A stretch of 23,154 nt of DNA, taken from positions 1-23,154 of the forward strand of contig JAMDCN010000147.1 of NCBI GenBank assembly GCA_023489025.1. The letters run 5' to 3'. This document shows positions 16,158 to 23,154 of the stretch, piece by piece; the stretch's first letter is position 1, and each line of letters begins with the position of its first letter. Below the pieces are notes generated by a model that had not been told where the DNA came from, did no database searches, and saw nothing but the letters and a program-made list of their open reading frames with translations. Made by a program: the position numbers and the translations under genes. This DNA is from Deltaproteobacteria bacterium (lineage in GTDB: Bacteria; Desulfobacterota_E; Deferrimicrobia; Deferrimicrobiales; Deferrimicrobiaceae).

Positions 16158-17317
16158 GACGCGGGATTCGCGACCCCGGCTCGTTGCGGGACGCCGGGGA
16201 GTTCGGGTTCATCGAGCTGGTCAGGCGCCGGTTCGGCGGCGCGGTCCGGCCGGGGGAGGCCGGGATCGGCGACGACGCCGCGCTCGTGCGCCCGCCTGCC
16301 GGGAAGCTGGCGATCTCCACCGACCTCCTTGTCGAAGGGACCCACTTCGACCTGCGGCATGTCCGGGCCGGGGAACTCGGCTGGAAGGCGCTGTCCGCCA
16401 ACCTCTCCGACCTCGCGGCGATGGGGGCGCACCCCTTGTGGTACTTCGTGGCGCTCGCCGCGCCGCCGGATACGCCCGTTGCGCGGCTCATGGCGATGTT
16501 CGGCGGGATGGCGCGGGCGGCGAAACCGTCCGGGATCCGGCTGATGGGGGGCGACACCTGCCGGGGCGATCGGCTTGTCCTCTCGCTGACGGTCGCCGGC
16601 AACGTGCCGCGGGGAAAGGCGGCCCGCCGGAAAGGGGCGCGTCCCGGCGACCTCCTGTTCGTCACGGGCGCGCCCGGCTGGTCATCCCTGGGGCTCGAGA
16701 TGTTGTCCCGCGGGCGCCCGCGGAACCCCGCCGGCTGGCGCCGCGAGGCGATGCGCCGGCACGTCATGCCGGAGGCCCGGTGGCGGGAGGGGATCGCGGC
16801 CGCCCGGTGCGGCGCCGTCTCCGCGATGATCGACGTGAGCGACGGGATCCTGTCGGACCTCTCCCATCTCCTGGCGGCGGGCGGGGCGGGCGCCGTCCTC
16901 GACGAGCGGGCATTCCGGTATCCGAAGCGGTTCCGCGAAGGGGCGCGGGCGCTCGGGGTGGATCCCCTCGAGGCGTTCCTCGCCGGGGGCGAGGACTACG
17001 AGCTGCTCATGGCGGTCCGCCCGCACCGGTACGAAGCGTTCCGCCGGGCCGCGCGGCTGTTTCCCGCCGGCGCCTTCCCGATCGGGGTCGTCACGAACTC
17101 GCCGGGCATCCGCGTGCGGCGCGCCGACGGGTCGTGGATGAGCGGGGACGCGCTCCCGGGCGGCTTCGCGCATTTCCCCTCCTTCGTGGCCGCGTCCGCA
17201 GCCGCTTCGGAGGGCAAGTCCTCTTCCGCGCCGGCTTCCCGCGGTGGCGCTTCGGAGGGGGGATCCTCCGCCGTGTCCCGGCCGTCCGGATCGGCCGCGC
17301 GGCGCCGCCCCCGCTGA
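16154..17317 (+). CDS. thiL: Thiamine-monophosphate kinase ThiL with low-complexity tail
   Basis: A 387-residue enzyme that phosphorylates thiamine monophosphate to the active cofactor thiamine pyrophosphate. Signatures present are GEFGFIELV, the metal-binding [51 protein letters not shown] and GGEDYELL. The TTG start at 16154 overlaps the lon stop by four bases and has AGGACGAG just upstream. A second in-frame TTG at 16184 is possible. The family normally ends near GGFAHF (about residue 340). Here about 45 extra residues rich in Ser, Ala, Gly and Arg follow, containing an in-frame 12-base duplication. The enzyme domain looks intact. Confidence 0.95.
   Translation: MRRGIRDPGSLRDAGEFGFIELVRRRFGGAVRPGEAGIGDDAALVRPPAGKLAISTDLLVEGTHFDLRHVRAGELGWKALSANLSDLAAMGAHPLWYFVALAAPPDTPVARLMAMFGGMARAAKPSGIRLMGGDTCRGDRLVLSLTVAGNVPRGKAARRKGARPGDLLFVTGAPGWSSLGLEMLSRGRPRNPAGWRREAMRRHVMPEARWREGIAAARCGAVSAMIDVSDGILSDLSHLLAAGGAGAVLDERAFRYPKRFREGARALGVDPLEAFLAGGEDYELLMAVRPHRYEAFRRAARLFPAGAFPIGVVTNSPGIRVRRADGSWMSGDALPGGFAHFPSFVAASAAASEGKSSSAPASRGGASEGGSSAVSRPSGSAARRRPR
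17203..17259 (+). repeat. 12-base direct repeat in the thiL tail
   Basis: CGCTTCGGAGGG occurs at 17203-17214 and again at 17248-17259. The copies are 45 bases apart and in frame, each encoding A-S-E-G. It lies in the Ser/Gly-rich extension of ThiL. Confidence 0.75.
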
Positions 17318-17327
17318 CCCGTCGTCC

Positions 17328-18575
17328 ATGAAAGCCCTGCTCCTCCCATTCCTGTTCGCGGCATCCGCCTTCTTCTCGGCGACGGAGACCGCCTTCTTCG
17401 CGCTGCGCCGCGTCGACTTCCTCAAGTGGAAAGAGGAGGGGAACCGGGCGGCCGCGCGGATCGAGAAGATGCTTCGGACGCCGAGCCGCGTCATCGCCTC
17501 GATCTTCATCGGCAACGAGATCGCCAACGTGGCGATCTCCTCGATCATCGCGGCCCTTCTCATCCCGGCTTTCCCCCGGCACGGGGAACTCGTCGCCCTG
17601 TTCGCGGGCACCATCGGGATCCTCGTCCTGGGGGACCTGACGCCCAAGTGCCTCGTCTGGCCCCGCGCCCGCTCCTTCTCGCTCTTCGCGGCCGCGCCCT
17701 TCCGCCTCTTCGAACGGGTCGTGGCGCCCGTGCGCGTCCTGATGGAGCGGGCGGCCGACGGGATCGTCCGCCTGATCGGCGGCAGGCCCGTCGAGGGGGG
17801 CGAAGGGGTCTCGGAGTGGGAGATCCGGGCCATCTTCGACGTCGGGGAGGAGGCGGGCACGCTCGACCCGGGCGAGAAGGATCTCATCCACAACATCTTC
17901 GACCTGACGGAGCGGCGCGCAGGCGAGATCATGACGCCTTTGCCGGACGTCTTCATGGTGCCGGCCGACCTGCCGTACGAGGAACTCCTCGCGCGGTTCC
18001 GCCGCTACCGCCGGTCGCGGATCCCGGTCTACGACGGCGACCCGAAGAACGTGATCGGCGTCCTCCACTTCAAGGAGCTGCTCCGTCTCGGCGCCGGGGG
18101 CGTCGCGAGCCCCTCATGGCGCGAGCTGGTCCGCCCGCCCTTCGTCATCCCCGCCTCGAAGAAGCTCCCGCTCCTGCTGCGGGAGTTCCAGCGGCGCAAG
18201 GTGCACCTCGCGCTGGTTGTGGACGAGTACGGGGAGCTCGTGGGGATCGTGACGCTGGAGGACGTCCTCGAGGAGCTGTTCGGCGAGATCCGGGAGGAGC
18301 ACGACCGGGAGGAGCAGGAGGTCGCCGTCCGCCCGGACGGGTCGTTCCGGGTGCTCGCGTCCATGCCGGTCTACCGTTTCAACGAGCGGTTCGGCGCCGC
18401 CCTCCCCGAAGCGGAGTGGGACACGGTCGCGGGGCTTCTGCTCCACGAGTTCGGGCGGCTGCCGGGCCGGGGCGACTCGGTCGCGATCGGCCCGTTCCTG
18501 TTCACCGTGGAGCGGATCAAGGGGATCCGGATCGCCGAGGTGGACGTGCGGCGGCTGCCGGGGGAAGGGGGCTGA
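17328..18575 (+). CDS. CNNM/CorC-type membrane protein with CBS pair (first copy)
   Basis: A 415-residue inner-membrane protein of the DUF21-CBS-CorC_HlyC family, often labelled hemolysin-related and linked in some members to Mg2+/Co2+ export. The DUF21 membrane region (about 1-130) includes SATETAFFALRR and the IGNEIANVAISS segment. Two CBS domains (about 190-310) include MTPLPDVFMVP, SRIPVYDGDPKNVIGVL and VDEYGELVGIVTLEDVLEEL. A C-terminal CorC_HlyC domain (about 330-413) follows. It starts at ATG 17328, 10 bases after thiL. A related gene follows after three bases. The transported ion cannot be deduced. Confidence 0.92.
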   Translation: MKALLLPFLFAASAFFSATETAFFALRRVDFLKWKEEGNRAAARIEKMLRTPSRVIASIFIGNEIANVAISSIIAALLIPAFPRHGELVALFAGTIGILVLGDLTPKCLVWPRARSFSLFAAAPFRLFERVVAPVRVLMERAADGIVRLIGGRPVEGGEGVSEWEIRAIFDVGEEAGTLDPGEKDLIHNIFDLTERRAGEIMTPLPDVFMVPADLPYEELLARFRRYRRSRIPVYDGDPKNVIGVLHFKELLRLGAGGVASPSWRELVRPPFVIPASKKLPLLLREFQRRKVHLALVVDEYGELVGIVTLEDVLEELFGEIREEHDREEQEVAVRPDGSFRVLASMPVYRFNERFGAALPEAEWDTVAGLLLHEFGRLPGRGDSVAIGPFLFTVERIKGIRIAEVDVRRLPGEGG

Positions 18576-18578
18576 TCC

Positions 18579-19841
18579 GTGGATATCGTCCTTGCGGTCG
18601 TCCTCTGTCTCGTCATGGAGGGGCTCTTCACGGGGGCCGAGATGGTCCTCATCTCCGCGGACCGAACGAAGCTCGCCGACCGGGCCCGGCACGGCGATCG
18701 GGGGGCGGAGATCGCACTCGATCTGTTGTCCCGGCCCGAGCGGACGCTCGCCACGACGCTGTCGGGCACCAACCTGTTCGTGGTCCTCTCCACGGTCGTT
18801 CTGACCGCTCACTTCCTGCGGTTGTTCGGGGAGTACGCGGAGTGGGCGGCGATCGGCGTGGCGACGCCGCTCGTGATCCTGTTCGGCGAGATCGTCCCGA
18901 AGAGCTTTTCGCGCCCGCGCGCCGAGGCGCTGGCGGGGGCCGCCGCCCGGTTCGTCCGCGTCGCCGGGTACCTCCTGTCCCCCATCGTGTGGGTGGTGTC
19001 CGGGTCCGCGCGGCTGCTCTCGAGGCCCTTGGGAGGGGTCCCGCCGCTGCGCACGGCGATGACGCGCGAGGAGATGCGCCTGATGGTCCAGGCGAGCCAG
19101 GGGAGGACCGACGTGGAGCCGCACGAGCGGACGATGGTCCGCCGTGCGTTCGGGTTCGGGGAGAAAAAGGTCGGCGACATCTTCCGGCCGCTGGCCCAGG
19201 TGGTGGCCCTTTCGCACGACGCGACCTGCCGGGAGGCCGCGGAACAGGCCGCGCGGAGCGGCTACACGCGCTACCCCGTCTACCGGGAGCGGATCGACCA
19301 CGTGGTCGGGTTCGTCCACGTCCTCGACACCGTGGGCCATCCGCCGGCGGACCCGATCCTCCCCCTCCTGAGGAAGGCGGCCATCGTCCCGGAGCTGATG
19401 CCGATCGACGAACTCCTGCGGAAGTTCCAGGAGGCGGGGACGACGTTTGCCGTCGTCGTGGACGAGTTCGGCGGCGTGACGGGGATCGTGACGGCGGAGG
19501 ACGTGGTGGAGGAGATCGTCGGCGAGATCGAGGACGAATACGACCGGCGGATGGAATACTATAAAAAAATTTCGACGGACGAATTCCTCGTGCCGGGGCG
19601 GATGGAGGTGAGCCGGTTCGAGGAGGAGTTCGGGGTCCGCCTCCCCGGCGGGGATTACGCCACGGTGGGGGGGATGCTGACGGCGCTCGCCGAGCGGATC
19701 CCCGCGGCGGGCGAGTCGTTCTCCGTTCCCGGGGCCGTTTTCACCGTGGAGGCCGCCTCGGACCGCGCGGTGCTGTCGGTCCGGGTCCGGATCGTGAGGG
19801 ACGCCGGGGAGGGAGAAACCGCGGATGACAGGACGGATTGA
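18579..19841 (+). CDS. CNNM/CorC-type membrane protein with CBS pair (second copy)
   Basis: A 420-residue paralogue of the preceding gene with the same order of domains. The DUF21 region (about 1-140) has TGAEMVLISADR, SGTNLFVVLST and LFGEIVPKSFSRPRAEAL. A CBS pair (about 200-320) has YTRYPVYRERIDHVVGFVHV and VDEFGGVTGIVTAEDVVEEIVGEIEDEYD. A CorC_HlyC domain (about 330-410) ends the protein. The start is GTG 18579, three bases after the first copy. The sequences have clearly diverged, so the pair may form a heteromeric complex or handle different conditions. A run of seven A (19563-19569) falls at the join between the CBS and CorC_HlyC domains. Confidence 0.92.
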   Translation: MDIVLAVVLCLVMEGLFTGAEMVLISADRTKLADRARHGDRGAEIALDLLSRPERTLATTLSGTNLFVVLSTVVLTAHFLRLFGEYAEWAAIGVATPLVILFGEIVPKSFSRPRAEALAGAAARFVRVAGYLLSPIVWVVSGSARLLSRPLGGVPPLRTAMTREEMRLMVQASQGRTDVEPHERTMVRRAFGFGEKKVGDIFRPLAQVVALSHDATCREAAEQAARSGYTRYPVYRERIDHVVGFVHVLDTVGHPPADPILPLLRKAAIVPELMPIDELLRKFQEAGTTFAVVVDEFGGVTGIVTAEDVVEEIVGEIEDEYDRRMEYYKKISTDEFLVPGRMEVSRFEEEFGVRLPGGDYATVGGMLTALAERIPAAGESFSVPGAVFTVEAASDRAVLSVRVRIVRDAGEGETADDRTD

Positions 19842-19853
19842 GACGGGGGGAGG

Positions 19854-20603
19854 ATGACGGCGGACCGGTTGAAGCGGATTCTCCAGGAGGTGGCGGCCGG
19901 GAAGAGGACCGTCGAGGCGGCCTACGAGCGGCTGCGCGCGCTGCCGTTCGAGACGCTCGACATGGCGCACGTCGACCACCACCGGGAGATCCGCCAGGGC
20001 GTTCCCGAGGTCATCCTGGGCGAGGGGAAGACCGCCGCGCAGATCGTCGCCATCGCGCGGGCGATGCGCCGCCGGCGGGCGGCCGTCCTCGTCACCCGGC
20101 TCGACCCCGCGAAGCGGAGAGCGGTCCGCAAGGCGTTCCCCCGCGCGGTCCTCTCCCCGGAGGCGCGCTGCGCCGTCCTCCGCAACGGGAAGCCGCGGGA
20201 GAGCGGCAAGGGAACGGTCCTCGTCGTGACCGCCGGGACGTCCGACATCCCTGTCGCGGAGGAGGCCGCCGTCACGGCGGAATTCTTGGGCAACCGCGTC
20301 GACCGGCTCTTCGACGTCGGCGTGGCGGGGATCCACCGGCTCCTGATGCAGAAGGAGGCGCTCCTGTCGGCCCGCGTGATCGTGGTGGTCGCCGGGATGG
20401 AAGGGGCGCTCGCCTCGGTCGTGGGAGGGCTGACCGACAAGCCGGTCATCGCGGTCCCGACGAGCGTCGGCTACGGCGCGAGCTTCGGCGGGGTGGCGGC
20501 GCTTTTGGGAATGCTCAACTCCTGCTCGCCGACGGTCGCCGTGGTCAACATCGACAACGGCTTCGGCGCCGGCGTGATGGCCTCGGTGATCAACCGGCTG
20601 TAG
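19854..20603 (+). CDS. larB: Nickel-pincer cofactor biosynthesis protein LarB
   Basis: A 249-residue protein of the LarB family, related to PurE. LarB carboxylates the pyridinium ring of nicotinic acid adenine dinucleotide and hydrolyses it, the first step towards the nickel-pincer nucleotide cofactor of lactate racemase-type enzymes. Signatures are HREIRQGVPEVILGEGKTA near residue 43, VVTAGTSDIPVAEEAA, VVVAGMEGALASVVGGL, PTSVGYGASFGGVAAL and NIDNGFGAG. The N-terminal helical region (about 1-35) is typical. It starts at ATG 19854, 12 bases after the second CBS gene, with GGGGGAGG upstream. The partners larC and larE are not in the window. Confidence 0.94.
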   Translation: MTADRLKRILQEVAAGKRTVEAAYERLRALPFETLDMAHVDHHREIRQGVPEVILGEGKTAAQIVAIARAMRRRRAAVLVTRLDPAKRRAVRKAFPRAVLSPEARCAVLRNGKPRESGKGTVLVVTAGTSDIPVAEEAAVTAEFLGNRVDRLFDVGVAGIHRLLMQKEALLSARVIVVVAGMEGALASVVGGLTDKPVIAVPTSVGYGASFGGVAALLGMLNSCSPTVAVVNIDNGFGAGVMASVINRL

Positions 20604-20707
20604 CGCGCCCCGCGCCGGGCTCCCCCCGCAAGGCCGCCATCGCGGTTCCGAACGCGTTTCCGGGAGCCCTTCTTCGAGCCTTTGCGATATACTGCCCGAT
20701 ATTTCCC

Positions 20708-20722
20708 GGAGGCAGTCCCTTA
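20708..20722 (+). promoter_or_regulatory. Ribosome-binding site facing a TTA codon
   Basis: GGAGG (20708-20712), a seven-base spacer, then TTA where ATG, GTG or TTG would be expected. One base change (TTA to TTG) would make a normal start. The upstream in-frame codons contain no ATG, GTG or TTG nearby. Confidence 0.6.
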
Positions 20723-21919
20723 AAGCGCCACTACGCCTGGCTCATCGTCGCCGCAGGGACGATGACCATCTTCTCCTGCATCGGGCTGGCCCGGTTCGCC
20801 TACGGGATGCTCCTCCCTTCGATGGCGAAGGCCCTTGCGCTCGGCTACGACCGGATGGGCTTCATCAGCACGGCGAACTTCGCCGGGTACATGACCGCCG
20901 TCGGCTTCGCGCCGTTCGTCATGCGCCGGGCCGGATCCCGGGCGACGGTTACGGCCGGCCTCATCGTCGTCGCCCTCGGCATGGTCGCCCTCGGGAGCGC
21001 CTCCGGGTTCGTCCCGCTCCTCCTGTTCTACACGCTCACAGGTATCGGGAGCGGGCTGGCCAACATCCCCGTCATGGTCCTCGTCTCCCACTGGTTCACC
21101 CGGTCGCTGCGGGGCCGGGCGGCGGGGATCATGGTCGCGGGGAACGGGGTCGCGATCGTCTTCGTCGGCCTCCTCGTCCCCCGGCTCAACCGGGCGCTCG
21201 GCGACGCGGGGTGGCGAGCGGGATGGTGGATCCTGGGGGGGCTCTCGGTCCTCGTCGCCGTGGCGGCCGGACTCCTCATCCGGAACGCGCCGGAGGACAT
21301 CGGCCTCAAGCCGTGCGGCGAACCCGATCCCGCGGCGGCTCCGCGGACGGGCGGCGGGGCTGCCGGGCGCCACATCCTCGCCCACCTGGGGCTGCTCTAC
21401 CTGCTGTTCGGAGCGACTTACACGGTCTACGCGACATTCGCCGTCACGAGCATGGTCGCCGAGCGGGGGCTGCCGGAGGCGTCGGCGGGACGGTTCTGGT
21501 CCGCCGTGGGATTCTTCAGCCTCTTCTCGGGACCGCTCTTCGGCTCCCTGTCGGACCGGATCGGGCGGAAGTGGGGAATCGGCGTCGTCTTCGCCGTGCA
21601 GACGGTCGCCTACCTGCTCGCCGGGTTGCCCCTGGGCCCGTGGGCCCTTGCCGTGTCCGTGGTCCTGTTCGGGCTGGCGGCGTGGAGCATCCCGTCGATC
21701 ATGGCGGCCGCGGCGGGCGACTACCTGGGATCCTCCCGGGCCGCCGCCGGGTTTTCGGCGATCACGTTCTGCCTCGGCGGGGGCCAGGTCGCAGGGCCCG
21801 CCCTGGCGGGCGTCGTCGCGAAGGGCACGGGGTCGTTCTCGGCCGGCTTCCTCATGGCCGCGGGAGCGACGGCGGCCGCGGCGATCCTGTCCATGCTTCT
21901 CCCGAAGCCGCCCCGGTAA
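20720..21919 (+). CDS. MFS transporter (YbfB/YjiJ or OFA-like)
   Basis: A major-facilitator transporter of about 399 residues with 12 likely membrane helices. Helix 1 has WLIVAAGTMTIFSCIGLARFAYG, and the helix 7-9 region carries the conserved loop GSLSDRIGRKWG. GIGSGLANIPVMVLVSHWF is typical of relatives of YbfB/YjiJ and of oxalate/formate-type carriers. The substrate is unknown. The start is odd. GGAGG (20708-20712) sits seven bases before codon 20720, exactly where a start belongs, but that codon is TTA. The first canonical in-frame start is ATG 20762, inside helix 1. I give 20720 because homology-like sequence and ribosome-binding site agree; an annotation pipeline would use 20762. Confidence 0.85.
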   Translation, partial: LKRHYAWLIVAAGTMTIFSCIGLARFAYGMLLPSMAKALALGYDRMGFISTANFAGYMTAVGFAPFVMRRAGSRATVTAGLIVVALGMVALGSASGFVPLLLFYTLTGIGSGLANIPVMVLVSHWFTRSLRGRAAGIMVAGNGVAIVFVGLLVPRLNRALGDAGWRAGWWILGGLSVLVAVAAGLLIRNAPEDIGLKPCGEPDPAAAPRTGGGAAGRHILAHLGLLYLLFGATYTVYATFAVTSMVAERGLPEASAGRFWSAVGFFSLFSGPLFGSLSDRIGRKWGIGVVFAVQTVAYLLAGLPLGPWALAVSVVLFGLAAWSIPSIMAAAAGDYLGSSRAAAGFSAITFCLGGGQVAGPALAGVVAKGTGSFSAGFLMAAGATAAAAILSMLLPKPPR

Positions 21920-22036
21920 GCGGAATCCGGTCTTCCCTCGCCGCTGCCGTTTCGGGTTCCTGCGACCGCATCCGGGACCCTTTGCCCGTCATCGCAACGG
22001 GGGGACCGGGATTTCGAAGCTTCCGAAAGGAGAACA

Positions 22037-23032
22037 ATGCCGATGTCTCCGGATCGGGAAAGGGCCGGCAACCACCGGGTCACCCCGGATGAGCTGATCG
22101 AGGAGCTCCGCGAGATCGTGGAGCGCCTGGCGGCGGACGGGGCCGACCGGGGGGACCTGAAGATCCTCGCCCGCACGATGCGGGAGCTGCGCCACGCCTT
22201 CCACGTCTTCGGGCGGTTGAAGGGCGCGCGCAAGGTGACGGTCTTCGGGTCCGCCCGGTGCGAGAGCGGCACCCCGTTGTACGGGCAGGCGGTCGCCTTC
22301 GGGAAGGAGATGGCGAAGAGGGGATGGCTCGTCGTCACCGGGGGAGGCCCGGGAATCATGGAGGCGGCCAACCTGGGCGCGGGGCCGAAGCGGTCCATGG
22401 GGATCAACATCCTTCTCCCCTTCGAGCAGATGGACAACCAGGCTCTCTCGGGGAGTTCCAACATCCTGCACATGAAGTATTTTTTCACCCGCAAGCTCCT
22501 GTTCGTCAAGGAAGCGGACGGCGTGGCCCTTTTCCCCGGCGGGTACGGGACCCTCGACGAGGCGTTCGAGGTGCTGACCCTTCTCCAGACGGGGAAAAGC
22601 CGGCTCTTTCCGCTCGTGCTGGTGGACGAGCCGGGAGGGGATTTCTGGCGTGTCTGGAGGGAATTCGTGGAGGGGCACCTGCTGCGGCGCGGGCTGGTCT
22701 CGCCGGAGGACCTCTCCCTTTTCCGGATCACCGACGACGTGACGACGGCCGTCGGGGAGATCGAGCGGTTCTACCGCGTTTATCACAGCATGCGAACCGT
22801 CGGAAAGGATCTGGTCATCCGCCTGCGCAGCCCCCTTCCGAAGGGGGCCCTCGACCGTCTCCGGGCCGACTTCTCCGACATCCTCGCCTCCGGGACATTC
22901 CGCCTGGACGGGTGCCTCCCGGACGAGGCGGACGAGTCGGATCTCGCCGGCCTCCCCCGGCTTGTCTTTTCCTTCAACCGGAGAAACTTCGGCCGCCTCC
23001 GCGGGCTCGTCGACGCGATCAACGCCTCCTAA
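22037..23032 (+). CDS. LOG family protein (Rossmann fold, nucleotide-binding)
   Basis: A 331-residue protein of the LOG (lysine decarboxylase-like) family. Members studied in plants and some bacteria release cytokinin or other bases from nucleoside monophosphates by phosphoribohydrolase action. The core motifs are GGGPGIMEAANLGA (102-115) and PGGYGTLDE (167-175), which form the nucleotide site. The protein is longer than minimal LOG proteins: it has a charged helical N-terminus (about 1-60) and a separate C-terminal region (about 255-331). AAAGGAG precedes two possible ATG starts, 22037 (four bases away) and 22043 (ten bases away). No operon partner is evident, and the gap upstream is 117 bases. 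Confidence 0.9.
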   Translation: MPMSPDRERAGNHRVTPDELIEELREIVERLAADGADRGDLKILARTMRELRHAFHVFGRLKGARKVTVFGSARCESGTPLYGQAVAFGKEMAKRGWLVVTGGGPGIMEAANLGAGPKRSMGINILLPFEQMDNQALSGSSNILHMKYFFTRKLLFVKEADGVALFPGGYGTLDEAFEVLTLLQTGKSRLFPLVLVDEPGGDFWRVWREFVEGHLLRRGLVSPEDLSLFRITDDVTTAVGEIERFYRVYHSMRTVGKDLVIRLRSPLPKGALDRLRADFSDILASGTFRLDGCLPDEADESDLAGLPRLVFSFNRRNFGRLRGLVDAINAS

Positions 23033-23047
23033 CCCGCATTTCTCACC
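23033..23047 (+). repeat. 15-base repeat, right copy
   Basis: CCCGCATTTCTCACC follows the LOG stop codon directly and is the exact reverse complement of 101-115. On the minus strand it encodes V-R-N-A-G followed by TAG, as in the left copy. Beyond the 15 bases the two edges do not match. Confidence 0.55.
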
Positions 23048-23056
23048 AGTTTCCAC

Positions 23057-23071
23057 CCGCCCTGCGGGCGG
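23057..23071 (+). terminator. Short GC hairpin after the LOG gene
   Basis: CCGCCC and GGGCGG pair around a three-base TGC loop, 24 bases after the stop. No T-tract follows, so termination is uncertain. Confidence 0.3.
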
Positions 23072-23154
23072 ACCCGCGTCGGATGAAATAGTCTACTATG
23101 ACGTTGTGGCGTCGGCATCGAGGTCGGTTAAGTCTTGGTGCTGTTCATAAGCTC

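Noticed and set aside
20605..20617. GCGCG/CGCGC hairpin just after larB as a terminator
   Set aside because: Only five base pairs in very GC-rich DNA and no T-tract.
20683..20693. TATACT as a -10 element before the MFS gene
   Set aside because: No -35 hexamer at suitable distance and not a proper extended -10; too weak to list.
19838..20719. Long upstream in-frame extension of the MFS transporter overlapping larB
   Set aside because: The sequence is Gly/Arg-rich shadow of larB with no domain; the transporter clearly begins near 20720.
1..23154. CRISPR arrays, tRNA or rRNA genes
   Set aside because: No regularly spaced direct repeats, cloverleaf-like segments or rRNA-like stretches were seen by eye in the intergenic regions, which are all short.

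Overview
The window is very GC-rich DNA with GC-rich third codon positions, and nearly all genes are packed head to tail on the + strand. The gene content suggests a Gram-negative, free-living bacterium: a periplasmic-binding-fold exported protein, HrcA/CIRCE heat-shock control, paired CorC-type membrane proteins and LarB. The style fits a high-GC member of the former Deltaproteobacteria (Desulfobacterota-like). This placement is an inference from style and gene content, and no marker gene here settles it.

Layout. (1) 116-1742, minus strand: a DUF192 protein followed by a membrane-anchored GAF-GGDEF diguanylate cyclase. (2) 1803-4415, plus strand: a PflA-like radical SAM protein, a type II (MOFRL) glycerate 2-kinase and a small unknown protein. 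(3) 4416-5490: a decayed stretch. It holds a chromate-transporter pseudogene (two frameshifts and a large internal deletion), coding-like scraps on both strands and a small possible membrane ORF. (4) 5487-20603: a promoter with a perfect CIRCE operator, then twelve plus-strand genes with no gap above about 60 bases: hrcA, grpE, dnaJ, a periplasmic-binding-fold exported protein, a DinG-type helicase, galU, an Hsp20, lon, thiL, two CNNM/CorC-type CBS proteins and larB. Stop/start overlaps of 4-11 bases are frequent. (5) 20720-23032: an MFS transporter with no canonical start codon where one is expected, and a LOG-family protein. (6) Both window edges carry the same 15-base word in inverted orientation, each time directly after the stop codon of the outermost gene.

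How the genes work together. The core is a protein-quality-control block. HrcA is the repressor that binds CIRCE, GrpE and DnaJ are DnaK co-chaperones, Hsp20 is a holdase and Lon is a protease. The chaperone they serve, dnaK, is not in its usual place between grpE and dnaJ and is nowhere in the window. Envelope and metabolic genes (galU, thiL, CBS proteins, larB) are threaded into the same run, so one heat-shock promoter could in principle influence about 15 kb.

I did not find a clearly new defence, mobile or biosynthetic system. The most useful second looks are the dnaK-less chaperone operon and its long downstream run, the collapsed chrA locus, the TTA at the MFS start, and the 15-base repeat at the two edges.
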